Origin: Methanosarcina horonobensis HB-1 = JCM 15518
Lineage (GTDB): Archaea > Halobacteriota > Methanosarcinia > Methanosarcinales > Methanosarcinaceae
Assembly (NCBI RefSeq): GCF_000970285.1
Contig: NZ_CP009516.1
Coordinates: 2,149,036-2,213,035, forward strand
Direction of reading: 5' to 3'
Length of the DNA stretch: 64,000 bases
Part shown: positions 9,429 to 19,353 of the stretch, one piece after another
How positions within the stretch are numbered: the first letter of the stretch is position 1
How the letters are laid out: the number at the start of each line of letters is the position of its first letter
Notes under the pieces: model-generated
What the model saw: the letters and a program-made list of their open reading frames with translations, nothing else
What the model was told of the DNA's origin: nothing
The model's database searches: none
Program-made: the position numbers and the translations under genes

Positions 9429-10139
9429 ATGAGTTTAGCAGGTCAAACAGCCCTTGTAACAGGAGGGAACAAAGGAATAGGAAGAGCCATCTGTTTCGCT
9501 CTGGCAAAAGAGGGAGCAAATATTGTCATTGCTGCAAGGAACGAGAGCGAGTCAAGAGAAACTCTGGACAGATTAAAAGGCATGGGAACCAAAGCCTTTG
9601 CAGTTTCTGTTGACGTGCGCAGTGAAGATGATGTAAGGCGTCTGATCTCAGTAATCATTGACAAATGCGGCGGACTTGATATTCTTGTCAACAATGCAGG
9701 AGTGGCATATAAAAATCGACTGGAAGAAACCACTCTGGAAGAATACGATGAAATCATGGATACAAACTTAAGAGGCGTCTTCCTCTGCACAAAATATGCT
9801 ATTCCTTACATCCGAAGGAGCAAAAATGGAAAGATAATAAACATCTCTTCAGTGGGAGGGCTGCACGGAATTCCTGATTTTTCCATATACTGCGGCTCGA
9901 AGTTTGCGGTAAACGGTATAACCGAATCAATTGCTTCGGAACTGGAAGGGGAAATAAAAGTTTATTCTGTCTGCCCAGGAGCTGTGGATACGGATATGTA
10001 CCGATCATTCTTCAAAGACAAGCCTCCACTCGAACCTGAACATATCGCACAAAAAGTGCTTGAGCTCGCTTCACCTGATTCAAAAGTTGCATCCGGAAAA
10101 ATTATTGAGATAAGTGCTCCGCCTGTCCCTCAGCTCTGA
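9429..10139 (+). CDS. SDR-family NAD(P)-dependent oxidoreductase
   Basis: The 236-residue product (ATG 9429; an in-frame GTG at 9420 is also possible) is a classical short-chain dehydrogenase. It has TGGNKGIG (11-18) for cofactor binding, LVNNAG (86-91), Ser140/141 and the catalytic YxxxK (Tyr154, Lys158 in YCGSK). It follows the FabG-like pattern but carries a variable substrate loop near the C-terminus. A close paralog in the same orientation follows 172 bases later. No pathway genes adjoin, so the substrate is unknown. The TATA-like stretch before it suggests its own promoter. Confidence 0.88.
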   Translation: MSLAGQTALVTGGNKGIGRAICFALAKEGANIVIAARNESESRETLDRLKGMGTKAFAVSVDVRSEDDVRRLISVIIDKCGGLDILVNNAGVAYKNRLEETTLEEYDEIMDTNLRGVFLCTKYAIPYIRRSKNGKIINISSVGGLHGIPDFSIYCGSKFAVNGITESIASELEGEIKVYSVCPGAVDTDMYRSFFKDKPPLEPEHIAQKVLELASPDSKVASGKIIEISAPPVPQL

Positions 10140-10310
10140 GAGTTTAAGTTCAGGACAGAATCCCGATGTTCGGCTGAATTTGCTGAACTCTAAAAATATG
10201 TTTTTTATCGGGTTCTTGATCAGAGTTTAGAATTATCAGAACTTATTCTTAGAAACAATGTTTCCAAAAACATATCCTTTATTCTGGCAAAATTATAATA
10301 GTGATCTTGT

Positions 10311-11021
10311 ATGAGATTGAGAGGTCAGACAGCCGTAGTAACCGGCGGGGGAAAAGGAATTGGAAGGGCAATATGCCTGGCACTCGCAAGAGAAGGAGCC
10401 GACATTGTAATTGCTGCAAGGACAAAAAAAGACATTCGGGAAACTGCCAGAATGGTAGAGGACGAAGGTAGAAGGGCTCTTGCAGTGAGTACGGATATCC
10501 GGATAGAAGAGGACGTCAAAAATATGATTTCAGAAGCAGTAAACGCTTTTGGAAGGATTGATATTCTTGTAAACAATGCAGGAGTGGCATACAGGAAGTA
10601 TATGGTAGATACCTCAAGAGAAGAATATGAAAAAATAATGGACACAAATGTGAAAGGCATGTTTTTTTGCACGAAATATGCTCTTCCTTACTTACTTAAG
10701 AGAGGAGAAGGCAGGATAGTAAACATATCTTCAGGTGCGGGAAAGCATGGGATACCCAAACTCTCAATATACTGTGCTTCAAAATTTGCAGTAATCGGTT
10801 TTACAGAGTCTATTGCGTATGAAATAGGAGGAGGAGTTCATGCATATGCAGTCTGCCCTGCCAGTGTGGATACGGATATGTACCGCTCGCTGTATTCGGA
10901 TGAACCTGTCCTGAAGCCTGAAGACGTTGCAAGGGAAGTTCTAGAGCTCTGCCTGCCGGGTACGACTCTGCCGTCAGGCTCTTCGGTTGATGTTTACAGA
11001 CCTCCTGTCAGAGTTGTTTAA
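10311..11021 (+). CDS. SDR-family oxidoreductase, tandem paralog
   Basis: This 236-residue protein aligns without gaps in its first 160 residues to the SDR upstream. It shares TGGGKGIG (11-18), LVNNAGVAY, the NISS serine region and YCASK (Tyr154/Lys158). The start is the ATG at 10311. The paralogs clearly arose by tandem duplication, but nucleotide divergence is considerable and the C-termini differ, so separate substrates are plausible. Both lack a signal peptide and should be cytoplasmic, acting on a carbonyl/alcohol pair with NAD(P)H. Confidence 0.88.
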   Translation: MRLRGQTAVVTGGGKGIGRAICLALAREGADIVIAARTKKDIRETARMVEDEGRRALAVSTDIRIEEDVKNMISEAVNAFGRIDILVNNAGVAYRKYMVDTSREEYEKIMDTNVKGMFFCTKYALPYLLKRGEGRIVNISSGAGKHGIPKLSIYCASKFAVIGFTESIAYEIGGGVHAYAVCPASVDTDMYRSLYSDEPVLKPEDVAREVLELCLPGTTLPSGSSVDVYRPPVRVV

Positions 11022-11177
11022 TCACACATTCAATTTCCGTTTACTCCACATTTGTTTGATTCATATCTTCTTTATCGGAAATCATTCTTTTAATTCATAT
11101 TTCCTTTACTGGAAATTATATTTCATCTACTGAAAAAGGACGAAAATAGGGACAAAGTTCAAAATCAGGGTGGAATT

Positions 11178-11852
11178 ATGTTTAAAAACCGTAAAGATGC
11201 GGGAGAGCAACTGGCTCAAGCTCTTGAAAGATATAAAGCTGAAAATCCTCTTATCCTTGCTATCCCACGTGGGGGAGTGGAAGTTGGACTGCAGGTTTCA
11301 AAAAAACTGGGCGCTGACTTTTCCCTTATAATTGCAAGGAAACTGCCTTTCCCTGACAATCCTGAAGCCGGATTTGGGGCAATCGCCGAGAATGGGAGCA
11401 CTTTTATTTTTGAAAATGCAGGTTACTGGCTTACCGGGGAAACTATTGAACATATTAAACAGGAACAGATTGCTGAGATAGAAAGACGAGTAAATGCCCT
11501 GAGAGGGGGAAACCCCTTGCCTGATCTTGCTGGAAGGACAGTGATCCTTATTGATGACGGGATTGCTATGGGTTCTACTATGAGGGCAGCCATCGAACTC
11601 TGCAGAAACAGAAAAGCAGGAAAAGTTGTGGTTGCCGTACCTGTAACAGGAAGAGAAACGGCAGATGCGATAGCAAAAGAAGCCGATGAAGTGGTCGTGC
11701 TCGAGATCCCTGTCTATTTCAGGGCTGTTGCTCAGGCTTATGAAAACTGGTATGACGTCTCGGACGAAGAGGTGCTTGACCTTCTCAGGGAAAGAATAAG
11801 CGAAAAAGAAACGAAAGAGCATGAGTTTGATCAGTCCGGACCAGGAACCTGA
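11178..11852 (+). CDS. Phosphoribosyltransferase-family protein
   Basis: The product is 224 residues with the PRPP-binding loop VILIDDGIAMGST (about 122-134), preceded by ILAIPRGGVEVG and ARKLPFPDNPE, which are hallmarks of type I PRTases of the predicted Alr/YhfF-like group found next to dienelactone hydrolases. The reaction would transfer phosphoribose or simply bind PRPP; the base substrate is not known. The start is ATG 11178 after AGGGTGG. It is monocistronic and complete, ending in a charged tail. Confidence 0.82.
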   Translation: MFKNRKDAGEQLAQALERYKAENPLILAIPRGGVEVGLQVSKKLGADFSLIIARKLPFPDNPEAGFGAIAENGSTFIFENAGYWLTGETIEHIKQEQIAEIERRVNALRGGNPLPDLAGRTVILIDDGIAMGSTMRAAIELCRNRKAGKVVVAVPVTGRETADAIAKEADEVVVLEIPVYFRAVAQAYENWYDVSDEEVLDLLRERISEKETKEHEFDQSGPGT

Positions 11853-12273
11853 AAGAATCCTGAATTAATATACAGGACTAAAAAAGTTCGAAATCTCAAT
11901 TTACATATCAATTTATATAAATAGACTCCTTGAGACATCATTATAAATAAATTTCCGAAACTTCAGATGCCTCCTTAGTGGACCTCTGCACTTGAAATGA
12001 GAAGTTAGAATATATTAATAATAGTCATATATAGATCTATAGATTATATAGAGCGGCATGAAATATATGGAAAATATAAAATATAATGAAATGGTCTGGA
12101 ATACCATAAGATACATGGGTTTAAGGAGAGCAGGTGCAGACTCCATAAATCAAGCATAAATGGAAGAGATCTAAATCATAGCAGTTGTGCATAAGTCATA
12201 CATCATAGCAATTTATGCATTATAGCAGTCATCGCAATTTTGGAGTTTAAAATCTCTGGAGTAAGGAAAAAAA
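11853..12273 (+). promoter_or_regulatory. Leader region of the phosphate-transport operon with imperfect direct repeats
   Basis: An AT-rich spacer contains a perfect 12-base palindrome TATAGATCTATA (about 12033-12044). A weak 33-codon ORF (12058-12159) has no recognised homology. Three imperfect repeats of the form CATAGCAxTTxTGCAT sit at about 12177, 12204 and 12220, just before the PiT gene. The repeats could be operator sites for phosphate control; this is inference. The gene itself has a good ribosome site (GGAGTAAGG). Confidence 0.35.
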
Positions 12274-13302
12274 ATGGATTTACTTGTCATAGCAATTATC
12301 CTTGCAGGCTTATATATGGCCTGGAACATAGGGGCAAACGACCTCGCAAATGCTATGGGAACTTCAGTAGGAACGGGTGCCCTAACGATCAAGCAGGTCA
12401 TTGTCATTGCCGCTGTGTTTGAATTCCTGGGTGCCGTGTTCTTCGGAAAACGGGTTACCTCAACAATTGCAAAAGGAATCGTTCCCATTGATATGATCAG
12501 CAGCATTCACCCTGATATCGTGGTGCTGGGAATGCTGGCTGCAATTCTTGCCGCAAGTTTCTGGATAACGCTCGCAACTTTTTATAACCTTCCGGTCTCA
12601 ACCAGCCATTCAATTGTGGGTTCTGTGCTCGGTTTCGGGCTGATCACAGCTTATAACGGTACTATCTCTTTTTCTGACATTCACTGGTCAGTTCTTCTTA
12701 AAATCGTTGCCAGCTGGTTTATATCTCCTGCCCTTGGAGCTGTTCTTGCGTTTCTAATCTTCTCTATCATAAGGAGCCTTTACCTTCACAGAGCATCGGA
12801 TTTGCCAGGCGTTGAGAAAAAATTCATATTCTTACAGCTCATAACTGCCTGTTATATCGCATTTGCGCACGGGTCAAACGATGTTGCAAACGCTGTAGGC
12901 CCTCTCTCTGCCGCACTTAACGTGATGGGGATAACAGGAACCGAAATCCCTATCTGGGTACTTGTAATGGGAGGACTGGGCATGGTAATAGGCATGGCAA
13001 CCTGGGGCTATAAAGTGGTCGAAACCATAGGGTCAAAGATCACCGAACTTACCCCAACTCGAGGTTTTTCCGCACAGTTTGCAACTGCCTCGGTTGTTCT
13101 GTTACACAGTTACAGTTCCCTCCCGATTTCGACCACCCATACCCTTGTGGGTTCGGTTATTGGCGTAGGGCTTGCAGGAGGTATTGCAGCCGTTGACCTT
13201 GGCGTAATATGGAGGATTATTTCTTCCTGGATAGCAACAGTCCCCATAGCTGCCCTTACATCGGCAATAATCTTTGTGGGACTTGAGGTGATCTTTTTAT
13301 GA
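12274..13302 (+). CDS. pit: PiT-family inorganic phosphate transporter
   Basis: The 342-residue membrane protein carries the two inverted PiT signatures: [18 protein letters not shown] near the N-terminus and [15 protein letters not shown] near the middle. Each is followed by the conserved PVSTSH/PISTTH serine-threonine motifs. About ten hydrophobic spans are visible. PiT proteins import phosphate with H+ or Na+. The stop overlaps the start of the DUF47 gene (ATGA), the usual pairing in archaea and bacteria. The ribosome site GGAGTAAGG supports ATG 12274. Confidence 0.95.
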   Translation: MDLLVIAIILAGLYMAWNIGANDLANAMGTSVGTGALTIKQVIVIAAVFEFLGAVFFGKRVTSTIAKGIVPIDMISSIHPDIVVLGMLAAILAASFWITLATFYNLPVSTSHSIVGSVLGFGLITAYNGTISFSDIHWSVLLKIVASWFISPALGAVLAFLIFSIIRSLYLHRASDLPGVEKKFIFLQLITACYIAFAHGSNDVANAVGPLSAALNVMGITGTEIPIWVLVMGGLGMVIGMATWGYKVVETIGSKITELTPTRGFSAQFATASVVLLHSYSSLPISTTHTLVGSVIGVGLAGGIAAVDLGVIWRIISSWIATVPIAALTSAIIFVGLEVIFL

Positions 13303-13988
13303 AAGACTACATCCGTTCCGTACTCGACGTGGTCGCAGAATCTCCCTTCGTCCCCCTTGAAATGCACGCCAGGAAAGGGGTGCTTGCCGTCGAAAAGCTT
13401 GCTGAAGCAATGGAAGCCTACTGTGCAGGGAATCAGGCACTTCTTGATGAGCGTACTGAAGAAATCGATATTCTGGAACATGATGCCGACAAAATAAAAC
13501 AGAAAATAAGAGCAAGCATACCCTCTTCCGTCAGGTTGCCGGTGAACAAAAAAGATCTCCTTTCTTTCCTCAAGCAGCAGGACTCTATAGCTGACTTTGC
13601 CCAGGCTTCAGCCTACTGGATGACTCTGCGTCCCTGCAAAGATCTCCCAGACGAAATCAAGGAAGGCTTTCTGGAACTTATGGCAACCTCTCTTAAGACA
13701 GCCAGGATGTATGACCAGCTTGTGGGTGAGCTTTACAAGCTTCTTGCTACTTCTTTTAGCAAAGAAGAAATCAAAGAGACCATGCAGATTGTCCCCGAGG
13801 TCGAAAAGCTGGAACACGATGTAGACGTACTTGAGACAGCCCTCTTAAAAAAGATTTTCGAATATGAAGATGCGATCGGAGGAGCAGGTGTCTGCCACCT
13901 CATGGGGCTTGTTGAAAGGGTAGGAGGCATTGCCGACAAGTGCGCAAGTGCAGCCGACCGCCTGAGATCCATGATCCTCAGAAGATAA
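13299..13988 (+). CDS. DUF47/PhoU-like phosphate-transport regulator
   Basis: The 229-residue, all-helical, charged protein begins [17 protein letters not shown] and shows the repeated E/D-rich PhoU-type helical bundle with [14 protein letters not shown] and a second [12 protein letters not shown] copy, both expected to bind metal clusters. The start overlaps the PiT stop by four bases, so translation is coupled. In other organisms this partner modulates PiT activity. It is intact and of the usual length, and is followed by T-rich DNA that may end the transcript. Confidence 0.92.
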   Translation: MKDYIRSVLDVVAESPFVPLEMHARKGVLAVEKLAEAMEAYCAGNQALLDERTEEIDILEHDADKIKQKIRASIPSSVRLPVNKKDLLSFLKQQDSIADFAQASAYWMTLRPCKDLPDEIKEGFLELMATSLKTARMYDQLVGELYKLLATSFSKEEIKETMQIVPEVEKLEHDVDVLETALLKKIFEYEDAIGGAGVCHLMGLVERVGGIADKCASAADRLRSMILRR

Positions 13989-14322
13989 ATCCTCATTTTT
14001 ATTCTCTTTTTTTGTTTTTCCTCTTTTTTGCCCTCTTTTTATTTCATAAGCTCTCCGAGTTTTGCGGATATATTTTGATCAGTTCATTGCTTTATTCCGG
14101 CAAGATAAGAAATCATCAATTTTTTTCTTCTCCCTCTGGGCTGGTCACTGGCTGCCTGTCAGGTAAGAAAAAGCACTATGACAAACCAGCACCGCAATTA
14201 AAAATAATTACTAAAGAGATATCCATGGCTGACAGATTGTTTTTAATTAAGGGAGTGGAGCGAAAAATGGCGGATGTAATGAGAAATTCATTAAAATGTC
14301 TTTATAGCTTTCCAAGGAGACA
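13989..14322. other. Intergenic region between convergent genes
   Basis: The first 60 bases are pyrimidine/T-rich (several T6-T7 runs) and probably terminate the phosphate operon. The rest shows no gene I can support; open frames here have no recognisable domain, and no clear hairpin was found. Confidence 0.3.
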
Positions 14323-15282
14323 TCAATATTTTTCAACAATTTCTGTAGAATCCGCAAAACCTATGAAATTCATTGCGGGTTTTGAAGAGCCACTGTAACT
14401 TACGATTACAGCTGCAGCAAGCACAAGAACACATCCGGCAAGTGTGCCTGCTGAAAGAGCAACTCCAAGGAAGACCAGATCAAAAAAGACACCTGCAACC
14501 GGTTCAATTAAAGCAAGAAGGCTCCCTGTTTGGGATTGAAGGTTTGCAAATCCGATGGTCGTTAAAACTCCTCCTATCCCTACGGAAACGATCCCAAAAA
14601 CAATTAGAGTGAGCAGGTTTGGAGCAAGCAAAGAAAAAGAAGTCTCAAAAGCAAAAGGCAGCATTAAGATGCAGCTGATAGCAGTACCCCAGAAGGCAAT
14701 AGCAAATTCCGAATAGTCCCTTTTCAGAATCCTCACATTCATAATAATAACTGCAAGAAGCATTCCCGCAAAGAGCCCGGATACGATTCCTATTAAACGG
14801 CTGCCGGAAAACTCAAGAGCCCCAAATCCGCCTTCCGGCCGGATTACAAAATAAACACCTGCAATTGCGAGGACAAGAGCTGCGACACTTTCCTTTCCTA
14901 CCTTTTCTTTCAAAACGAAAGGTGAAGCCAGCATCACATAGATAGGGGCAGTGTACTCAAGCAGGATCGCTATGGAGAAACAGGTTTCTTTTACGCACAG
15001 GAAATAAAAAAACATGTTTACCGTGATAAATATGCCCTGCAGAAAAAGGCGAAACTTTCTTTTTCCAGGTTTCAATTCTTCAAGCCTGTTTGTTACCAGA
15101 AGGAAAGTGAAAATAAAGATAAGCCCGAAGAAGAGGCGGTAAAATATTATTGAAGTTATGGGCAGGCTGTGAATACCGGCAAGAAATAAGCCGGTCATCC
15201 CGTAAAGAATGCAGCCAAGCAACACTGCCAGATGGGCACCTTTTTTAACCTGGAACATAAGGCAGTAAAAAGTCTGATACAT
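14323..15282 (-). CDS. EamA-family (DMT) transporter
   Basis: The product is up to 319 residues (an internal ATG at 15258, MFQVKKG, is an equally good start). It has ten hydrophobic segments arranged as two EamA repeats: an early GLFLAGIHSLPITSIIFYR and a late IGFANLQSQTGSLLALIEPVAG with the conserved EP. DMT transporters export or import small metabolites such as amino acids or nucleotides; the substrate is unknown here. Its 5' end overlaps the leader of the divergent hydrolase gene, so the two promoters must be close together. Confidence 0.88.
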   Translation of the reverse strand: MYQTFYCLMFQVKKGAHLAVLLGCILYGMTGLFLAGIHSLPITSIIFYRLFFGLIFIFTFLLVTNRLEELKPGKRKFRLFLQGIFITVNMFFYFLCVKETCFSIAILLEYTAPIYVMLASPFVLKEKVGKESVAALVLAIAGVYFVIRPEGGFGALEFSGSRLIGIVSGLFAGMLLAVIIMNVRILKRDYSEFAIAFWGTAISCILMLPFAFETSFSLLAPNLLTLIVFGIVSVGIGGVLTTIGFANLQSQTGSLLALIEPVAGVFFDLVFLGVALSAGTLAGCVLVLAAAVIVSYSGSSKPAMNFIGFADSTEIVEKY

Positions 15283-15312
15283 TTAAATAAGTTGTCGAGT
15301 CAGAGTCTTTTG

Positions 15313-16806
15313 ATGAATAAAAAAGTTGTAGTTTGTTTGCTCCTACTGTTTGTTATAACAGTTGGCTCCGGATGTGTATCTGAGCCGATTACGTCTGATG
15401 AAAATGCTAACAATAGTATGGACCTTGAAGAAATAGAAGGGCTCTGGCTTGGCATCCTTCAGGTTCAGGGCGGAATGGAACTGAGGCTTTTATTCAACGT
15501 TTCTATCAGCCCTGACGGCTCTGTCAATGCGACGATGGACAGCCTTGACCAGGGAGTAAAAGGGATACCTGTAGAAGCTGTCACTTATAAAGATGGAAAT
15601 TTGCACCTGGGAGTAAAATCCATAAGGGGTGCTTTTGACGGGACACTCAAAGAAGACGGAAAAACAATCGAAGGCGAATGGAAACAATCAGAATTAACTC
15701 TTCCTCTTGTGCTTTCTCGCATTAATGAAACTCCTGACACACGAAAAGAACAGGACCCAGTAAAACCCTATCCTTATGATGAAGAAGAAGTTACTTATGA
15801 AAATGAAGAAGCAGGAGTAAAGCTTGCAGGCACGTTAACTCTTCCGCATTCTGAAGGTCCTTTTCCGGCAGTAATTCTCATAAGCGGTTCAGGCCAGCAA
15901 AACCGCGACGAAGAAATCCTGGGACATCGTCCCTTCCTTGTACTTTCGGATTATCTGACCCGGCGGGGTACTGCCGTGCTCCGGGTCGATGACCGGGGTG
16001 TGGGAGGATCGACCGGAAACTTTTCGCAGGCCACTACCGAAGATTTCGCAGGAGATGTGCTCGCCGGAATTGAGTACCTGAAAAGCCGTGAAGAGCTAGA
16101 CCCTACCCGCATTGGCCTGATAGGACACAGTGAAGGGGGCTTAATTGCTCCAATAGTAGCGGTACAGTCTCATGATATTGCATTCATAGTGATGATGGCA
16201 GGCCCGGGTATCCCCGGAGAAGAAATCCTGTACCTACAGAGTGACCTTATTTCCAGGGCAGAAGGAGTAGACAATGAGACTATCTCCCGGAATGAAGCTC
16301 TTATGAGAAGTATGTATTCCGTGATCAAAAAGGAACAGAACAATACAATCGCAGAAGAGAAGCTTCGTAAACTTCTGGCAGATGAGCTGGCAAATATGAG
16401 CGAAGAAGAAAAACAGAGTTCCGGCTACTCTGAAGCTGACCTGGACGCTCAGGTTAACGCTCAGGTTCAGGCTCTGGTTTCGCCCTGGATGCGCTTTTTC
16501 CTGACATACGACCCCAGTCCGACTTTAATGCAGGTGAAATGCCCGGTTCTTGCTATAAACGGCGAAAAAGACCTTCAGGTGCCTCCTGATGAAAACCTGC
16601 AGGCAATAGAAAAAGCCCTTAAAGCAGGAGGCAACAGCGACTATACTGTAAAAGAACTGCCAGGCCTCAACCACTTATTCCAGACTGCAGAAACAGGATC
16701 ACCATCAGAATATGCAAAAATTAATGAAACTATTTCTCCATCTGCTCTGGAACTGATAGGGAACTGGATTTCTGAACATACAGCTGACATGGAAAACAAG
16801 CAATGA
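15313..16806 (+). CDS. Lipoprotein alpha/beta hydrolase
   Basis: Starting at ATG 15313, the 497-residue protein has a signal with lipobox VGSGC (Cys21). A beta-rich N-terminal domain (about 40-160, like the DUF of secreted peptidase-like hydrolases) follows, then an alpha/beta-hydrolase domain. The catalytic triad is visible: Ser273 in GHSEGG, an Asp in NGEKDLQVP and a His in LPGLNHLF. The oxyanion region is ILISGSGQQNRDE. It is probably anchored outside the membrane and cleaves esters or peptides. The longer frame from 15232 lies in the leader and is less likely. The gene is followed by a perfect GC hairpin. Confidence 0.88.
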   Translation: MNKKVVVCLLLLFVITVGSGCVSEPITSDENANNSMDLEEIEGLWLGILQVQGGMELRLLFNVSISPDGSVNATMDSLDQGVKGIPVEAVTYKDGNLHLGVKSIRGAFDGTLKEDGKTIEGEWKQSELTLPLVLSRINETPDTRKEQDPVKPYPYDEEEVTYENEEAGVKLAGTLTLPHSEGPFPAVILISGSGQQNRDEEILGHRPFLVLSDYLTRRGTAVLRVDDRGVGGSTGNFSQATTEDFAGDVLAGIEYLKSREELDPTRIGLIGHSEGGLIAPIVAVQSHDIAFIVMMAGPGIPGEEILYLQSDLISRAEGVDNETISRNEALMRSMYSVIKKEQNNTIAEEKLRKLLADELANMSEEEKQSSGYSEADLDAQVNAQVQALVSPWMRFFLTYDPSPTLMQVKCPVLAINGEKDLQVPPDENLQAIEKALKAGGNSDYTVKELPGLNHLFQTAETGSPSEYAKINETISPSALELIGNWISEHTADMENKQ

Positions 16807-16858
16807 GGATGTAGGCATCAGAAAAGTCTGATCGTCCTGTCACACTCCAGTAAAGAGA

Positions 16859-16896
16859 GCAGCCTCCTTTAATTCATTCTTTTTTTCGGAGGCTGC
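16859..16896 (+). terminator. Perfect 9-bp hairpin after the hydrolase gene
   Basis: GCAGCCTCC (16859-16867) and GGAGGCTGC (16888-16896) form a perfect stem with a T-rich loop. It lies between two convergent genes and may end both transcripts or stabilise a 3' end. The right arm overlaps the start of an interspersed repeat copy. Confidence 0.5.
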
Positions 16897-16973
16897 GAGC
16901 GAGTTACTGGCGGAGAAGTTCTATAAACAGATTGAAAACCGGTTACCAGAGACGGAAAAATTTTTTTCAGGGT
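16876..16973 (+). repeat. Interspersed intergenic repeat, copy 1
   Basis: The segment includes TACTGGCGGAGAAGTT and then GATTGAAAACCGGTTACC and a T7 tract. These match the order CTGGCGGAGG ... AATTGAAAACGGTTTA ... TTTTTT found near 36.83 kb. It lies in the 3' spacer of the DUF3160 gene. See the related copies at about 19.66, 36.8, 48.28 and 57.47 kb. Confidence 0.5.
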
Positions 16974-16974
16974 T

Positions 16975-19353
16975 TTAAGCCCTGTATGTAGAAACCCACT
17001 CCGGTCTCTCCGGTGGGTTTGCCTCAAGCATCTCTCTCCATTTTTCATCGGTCAGGCGTTCTTCCATGGGCTGTTTGAACTCATAATGGCTCATAACAGG
17101 CCCTGCAGCCAGGAAAACCCTGCCGTCAGGAACCTTGTAAGCCACAATTGCCATGTCCACATACCCTGTCCCTTCCTCAAGCACAAGTTTATTATTTGGT
17201 TCTGTATGGACATCCGCAACAAGGGTAGTTTTCCGGGCTTCTTCGTCGACGTCCACGCTCATTTTGATTATTTCTCCAAACTTGAATATGTAATATTTGT
17301 CTTCTTCTGTTAGTTCCTCATTTTCGAGTTCCTTTTTGGAAATCTCGATAAGCTTTTCCAGGTTATTCTCTAGGTTTTCAAAGTTTCTTCCCGTATCTTC
17401 ATCAAGAGCATTCAGTTCTTCAAGCCCGTTTGCGGTCATCCGGGTAAGGGCTAACAGCCTGTTATAGAATTCAGGCACAGGTTCTACATATCCTACGGTT
17501 TTATCCCCAAAAATAGGAAGTGATGTCTCTATCACATAGAGCTGCTTTGCATAGAGAATTGTATCATGCCTCAGTTCGGTCCAGGAAGCCAGAGAAGTGC
17601 TTAATTCCTTATCTTGCCAGGCATCGGTCTGCATGAAGGTTGGGTAACCTGCACCATAACCTTTTAAGAGTGGCTGGAGAGAATAAAGCCAGGACCAGTA
17701 AAGGTTCCTGTTCCAGTCGGCTGCACTGAAGTTCGAGAACTCCGAATCCAGTTCTCCGTATCTGAGACTGTAATTTTTATAGCTCGAATCGTTCAGTTCG
17801 TCAAGCCAGTAAACAGCCCTCTCCGATCCCAGGAGAGCCATCGCATCAAGCCCTCGCGGGAAACCCCTGTTGTTTCCGTATTCGGAATCTATATAGGTAA
17901 AAGGCATCTGTTCCTGATTTCCTGTGTACTCTTTAGTATAGGGACCGCTGAGCCTGAAGAATATGTAAGAGTCCGGGATAAAACGCTGCCCCATGAACCT
18001 GAAACCTTTCGTATCCTCAAGGAGTTCGTCGGCCTGCTCGGCTATTATTACAGGCTCGTGAGTTCCGCTTCCCGTTCCTCCGTAGATCTCCGGACTCCGG
18101 TATCCTGCAAGTTCAATTTTTAGCTCTTCCATTGTCGTTGTGTTAAAATTCCTTGATCCATTTCCGAATACTGTCTCCATTGCCTCCATGTATTCATAAG
18201 GTCCAAGATCGTCAGAGATACCGACATAAAAAGCAGTAACTGCGTAAATCCTGTCCCATTTCATGAGGAGATCAGGGTCATCTTCGAGCCGGGAAGTGGT
18301 CAGGTTTGCCTGGATTGTCTGGATGCGAGCTTCTTTTTCAGGGTCTTCTGCCTCGATTAGCTTTCCCTTTAGGAGCATACTCATCCTTCCATGCCACATA
18401 AAAGCTTTGAAGTAATTCTTCAGAATTTCCGAGTGAGTGTAGTGTCCCCTGGGCACATACTGAGAATAATCTTCTTTATAATGGAAAATCGGAGAGAGAG
18501 CAAAGCCTTCGTGAGCTTCTATCAAAGCCAGTTCTGCATTGACTTCATCTTTTACAAAAGCAGGAATCTCAAACTGATACTTTTCCTTTGCTGCAAGGTC
18601 AAAGTATGTTCCTGCTTCAGGATCGTAAGGATCCTCAATCTCTTTTATCTGTTCTTCTTCGGGCTGGAGAAGGCTCAATGCAACTGAAAAGTAAGCAGTG
18701 TTCCTTTTTGCAGCTTCTTTTTCTTCTCCTGATGCGCTATTATAATCACTTACAGATGCATTAAGCAGAGCCTTATCAAGTTCCCACAGGAGGACATACA
18801 ACTCTTCTTGCTCGATCCGACTCATGCTGTCATCAAACTGGACATGGTAAAGGTGGAGAAGTGTATCCGAAGTTATGAAAATCAGCTGTCCTTCGTTTCC
18901 AAGCCTATTATACATAGCAGTTATATCTTCTTCCTTTGGGTTGTAAGGGTTGGAAATTACCACAAATCCGTTTTCTTTCAGCTTTTCCAGAGCTGTATCA
19001 TCTGTCAAAAATTTTTGAGAAAACTCACCGTAATTTGAAATATCTGATTCCTGCAGGGGCAGGTCGTACTGGGGAGCTTTCAGCTCTATATCAAGAGCTT
19101 CAAGCCTGTAGTTCCCCACAAGAGCCGGATTTCCTGTTTCAAAACCGGAAAGATTTACTGCTTCGGTTTTCAGATGACCAGTTGAAGGGCTTCTACCAGT
19201 TGAAGGGCTTCTATTACTGTCAACTTCTTCTATCGCTTCAGTACCGTTCTCCCTGCTTAATCCGGAACTTTGCTCAAGGCATCCTCCTGCAAGGGAGACT
19301 ATGAGGATTAAGAGAACTAAATAAGTTACAACTAGCCTGATTTCGTACTTCAT
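16975..19353 (-). CDS. DUF3160 lipoprotein
   Basis: The 792-residue protein has a signal peptide ending in SLAGGC (lipidated Cys25). A short linker contains the tandem peptide repeat SPSTGRSPSTG, and a very large globular domain with the DUF3160 pattern follows (FLTDDTALEKLKENGFVV, LIFITSDTLLHLYHVQFD, then helical repeats). The catalytic function of DUF3160 is unknown. It is probably attached to the outer membrane face. The gene stands alone; its start at 19353 follows a GAGATGAAAGAATG-like site. The frame is intact over the full length. Confidence 0.85.
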   Translation of the reverse strand: MKYEIRLVVTYLVLLILIVSLAGGCLEQSSGLSRENGTEAIEEVDSNRSPSTGRSPSTGHLKTEAVNLSGFETGNPALVGNYRLEALDIELKAPQYDLPLQESDISNYGEFSQKFLTDDTALEKLKENGFVVISNPYNPKEEDITAMYNRLGNEGQLIFITSDTLLHLYHVQFDDSMSRIEQEELYVLLWELDKALLNASVSDYNSASGEEKEAAKRNTAYFSVALSLLQPEEEQIKEIEDPYDPEAGTYFDLAAKEKYQFEIPAFVKDEVNAELALIEAHEGFALSPIFHYKEDYSQYVPRGHYTHSEILKNYFKAFMWHGRMSMLLKGKLIEAEDPEKEARIQTIQANLTTSRLEDDPDLLMKWDRIYAVTAFYVGISDDLGPYEYMEAMETVFGNGSRNFNTTTMEELKIELAGYRSPEIYGGTGSGTHEPVIIAEQADELLEDTKGFRFMGQRFIPDSYIFFRLSGPYTKEYTGNQEQMPFTYIDSEYGNNRGFPRGLDAMALLGSERAVYWLDELNDSSYKNYSLRYGELDSEFSNFSAADWNRNLYWSWLYSLQPLLKGYGAGYPTFMQTDAWQDKELSTSLASWTELRHDTILYAKQLYVIETSLPIFGDKTVGYVEPVPEFYNRLLALTRMTANGLEELNALDEDTGRNFENLENNLEKLIEISKKELENEELTEEDKYYIFKFGEIIKMSVDVDEEARKTTLVADVHTEPNNKLVLEEGTGYVDMAIVAYKVPDGRVFLAAGPVMSHYEFKQPMEERLTDEKWREMLEANPPERPEWVSTYRA

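Noticed and set aside
14120-14190. A possible sixth copy of the intergenic repeat (GGGCTGGTCACTGGCTGCC)
   Set aside because: Only scattered short similarities without the ordered blocks; judged chance.
13940-14398. A 152-codon plus-strand frame overlapping the end of DUF47 and EamA
   Set aside because: It overlaps two good genes and reads through T-rich spacer with low-complexity Phe/Leu runs.
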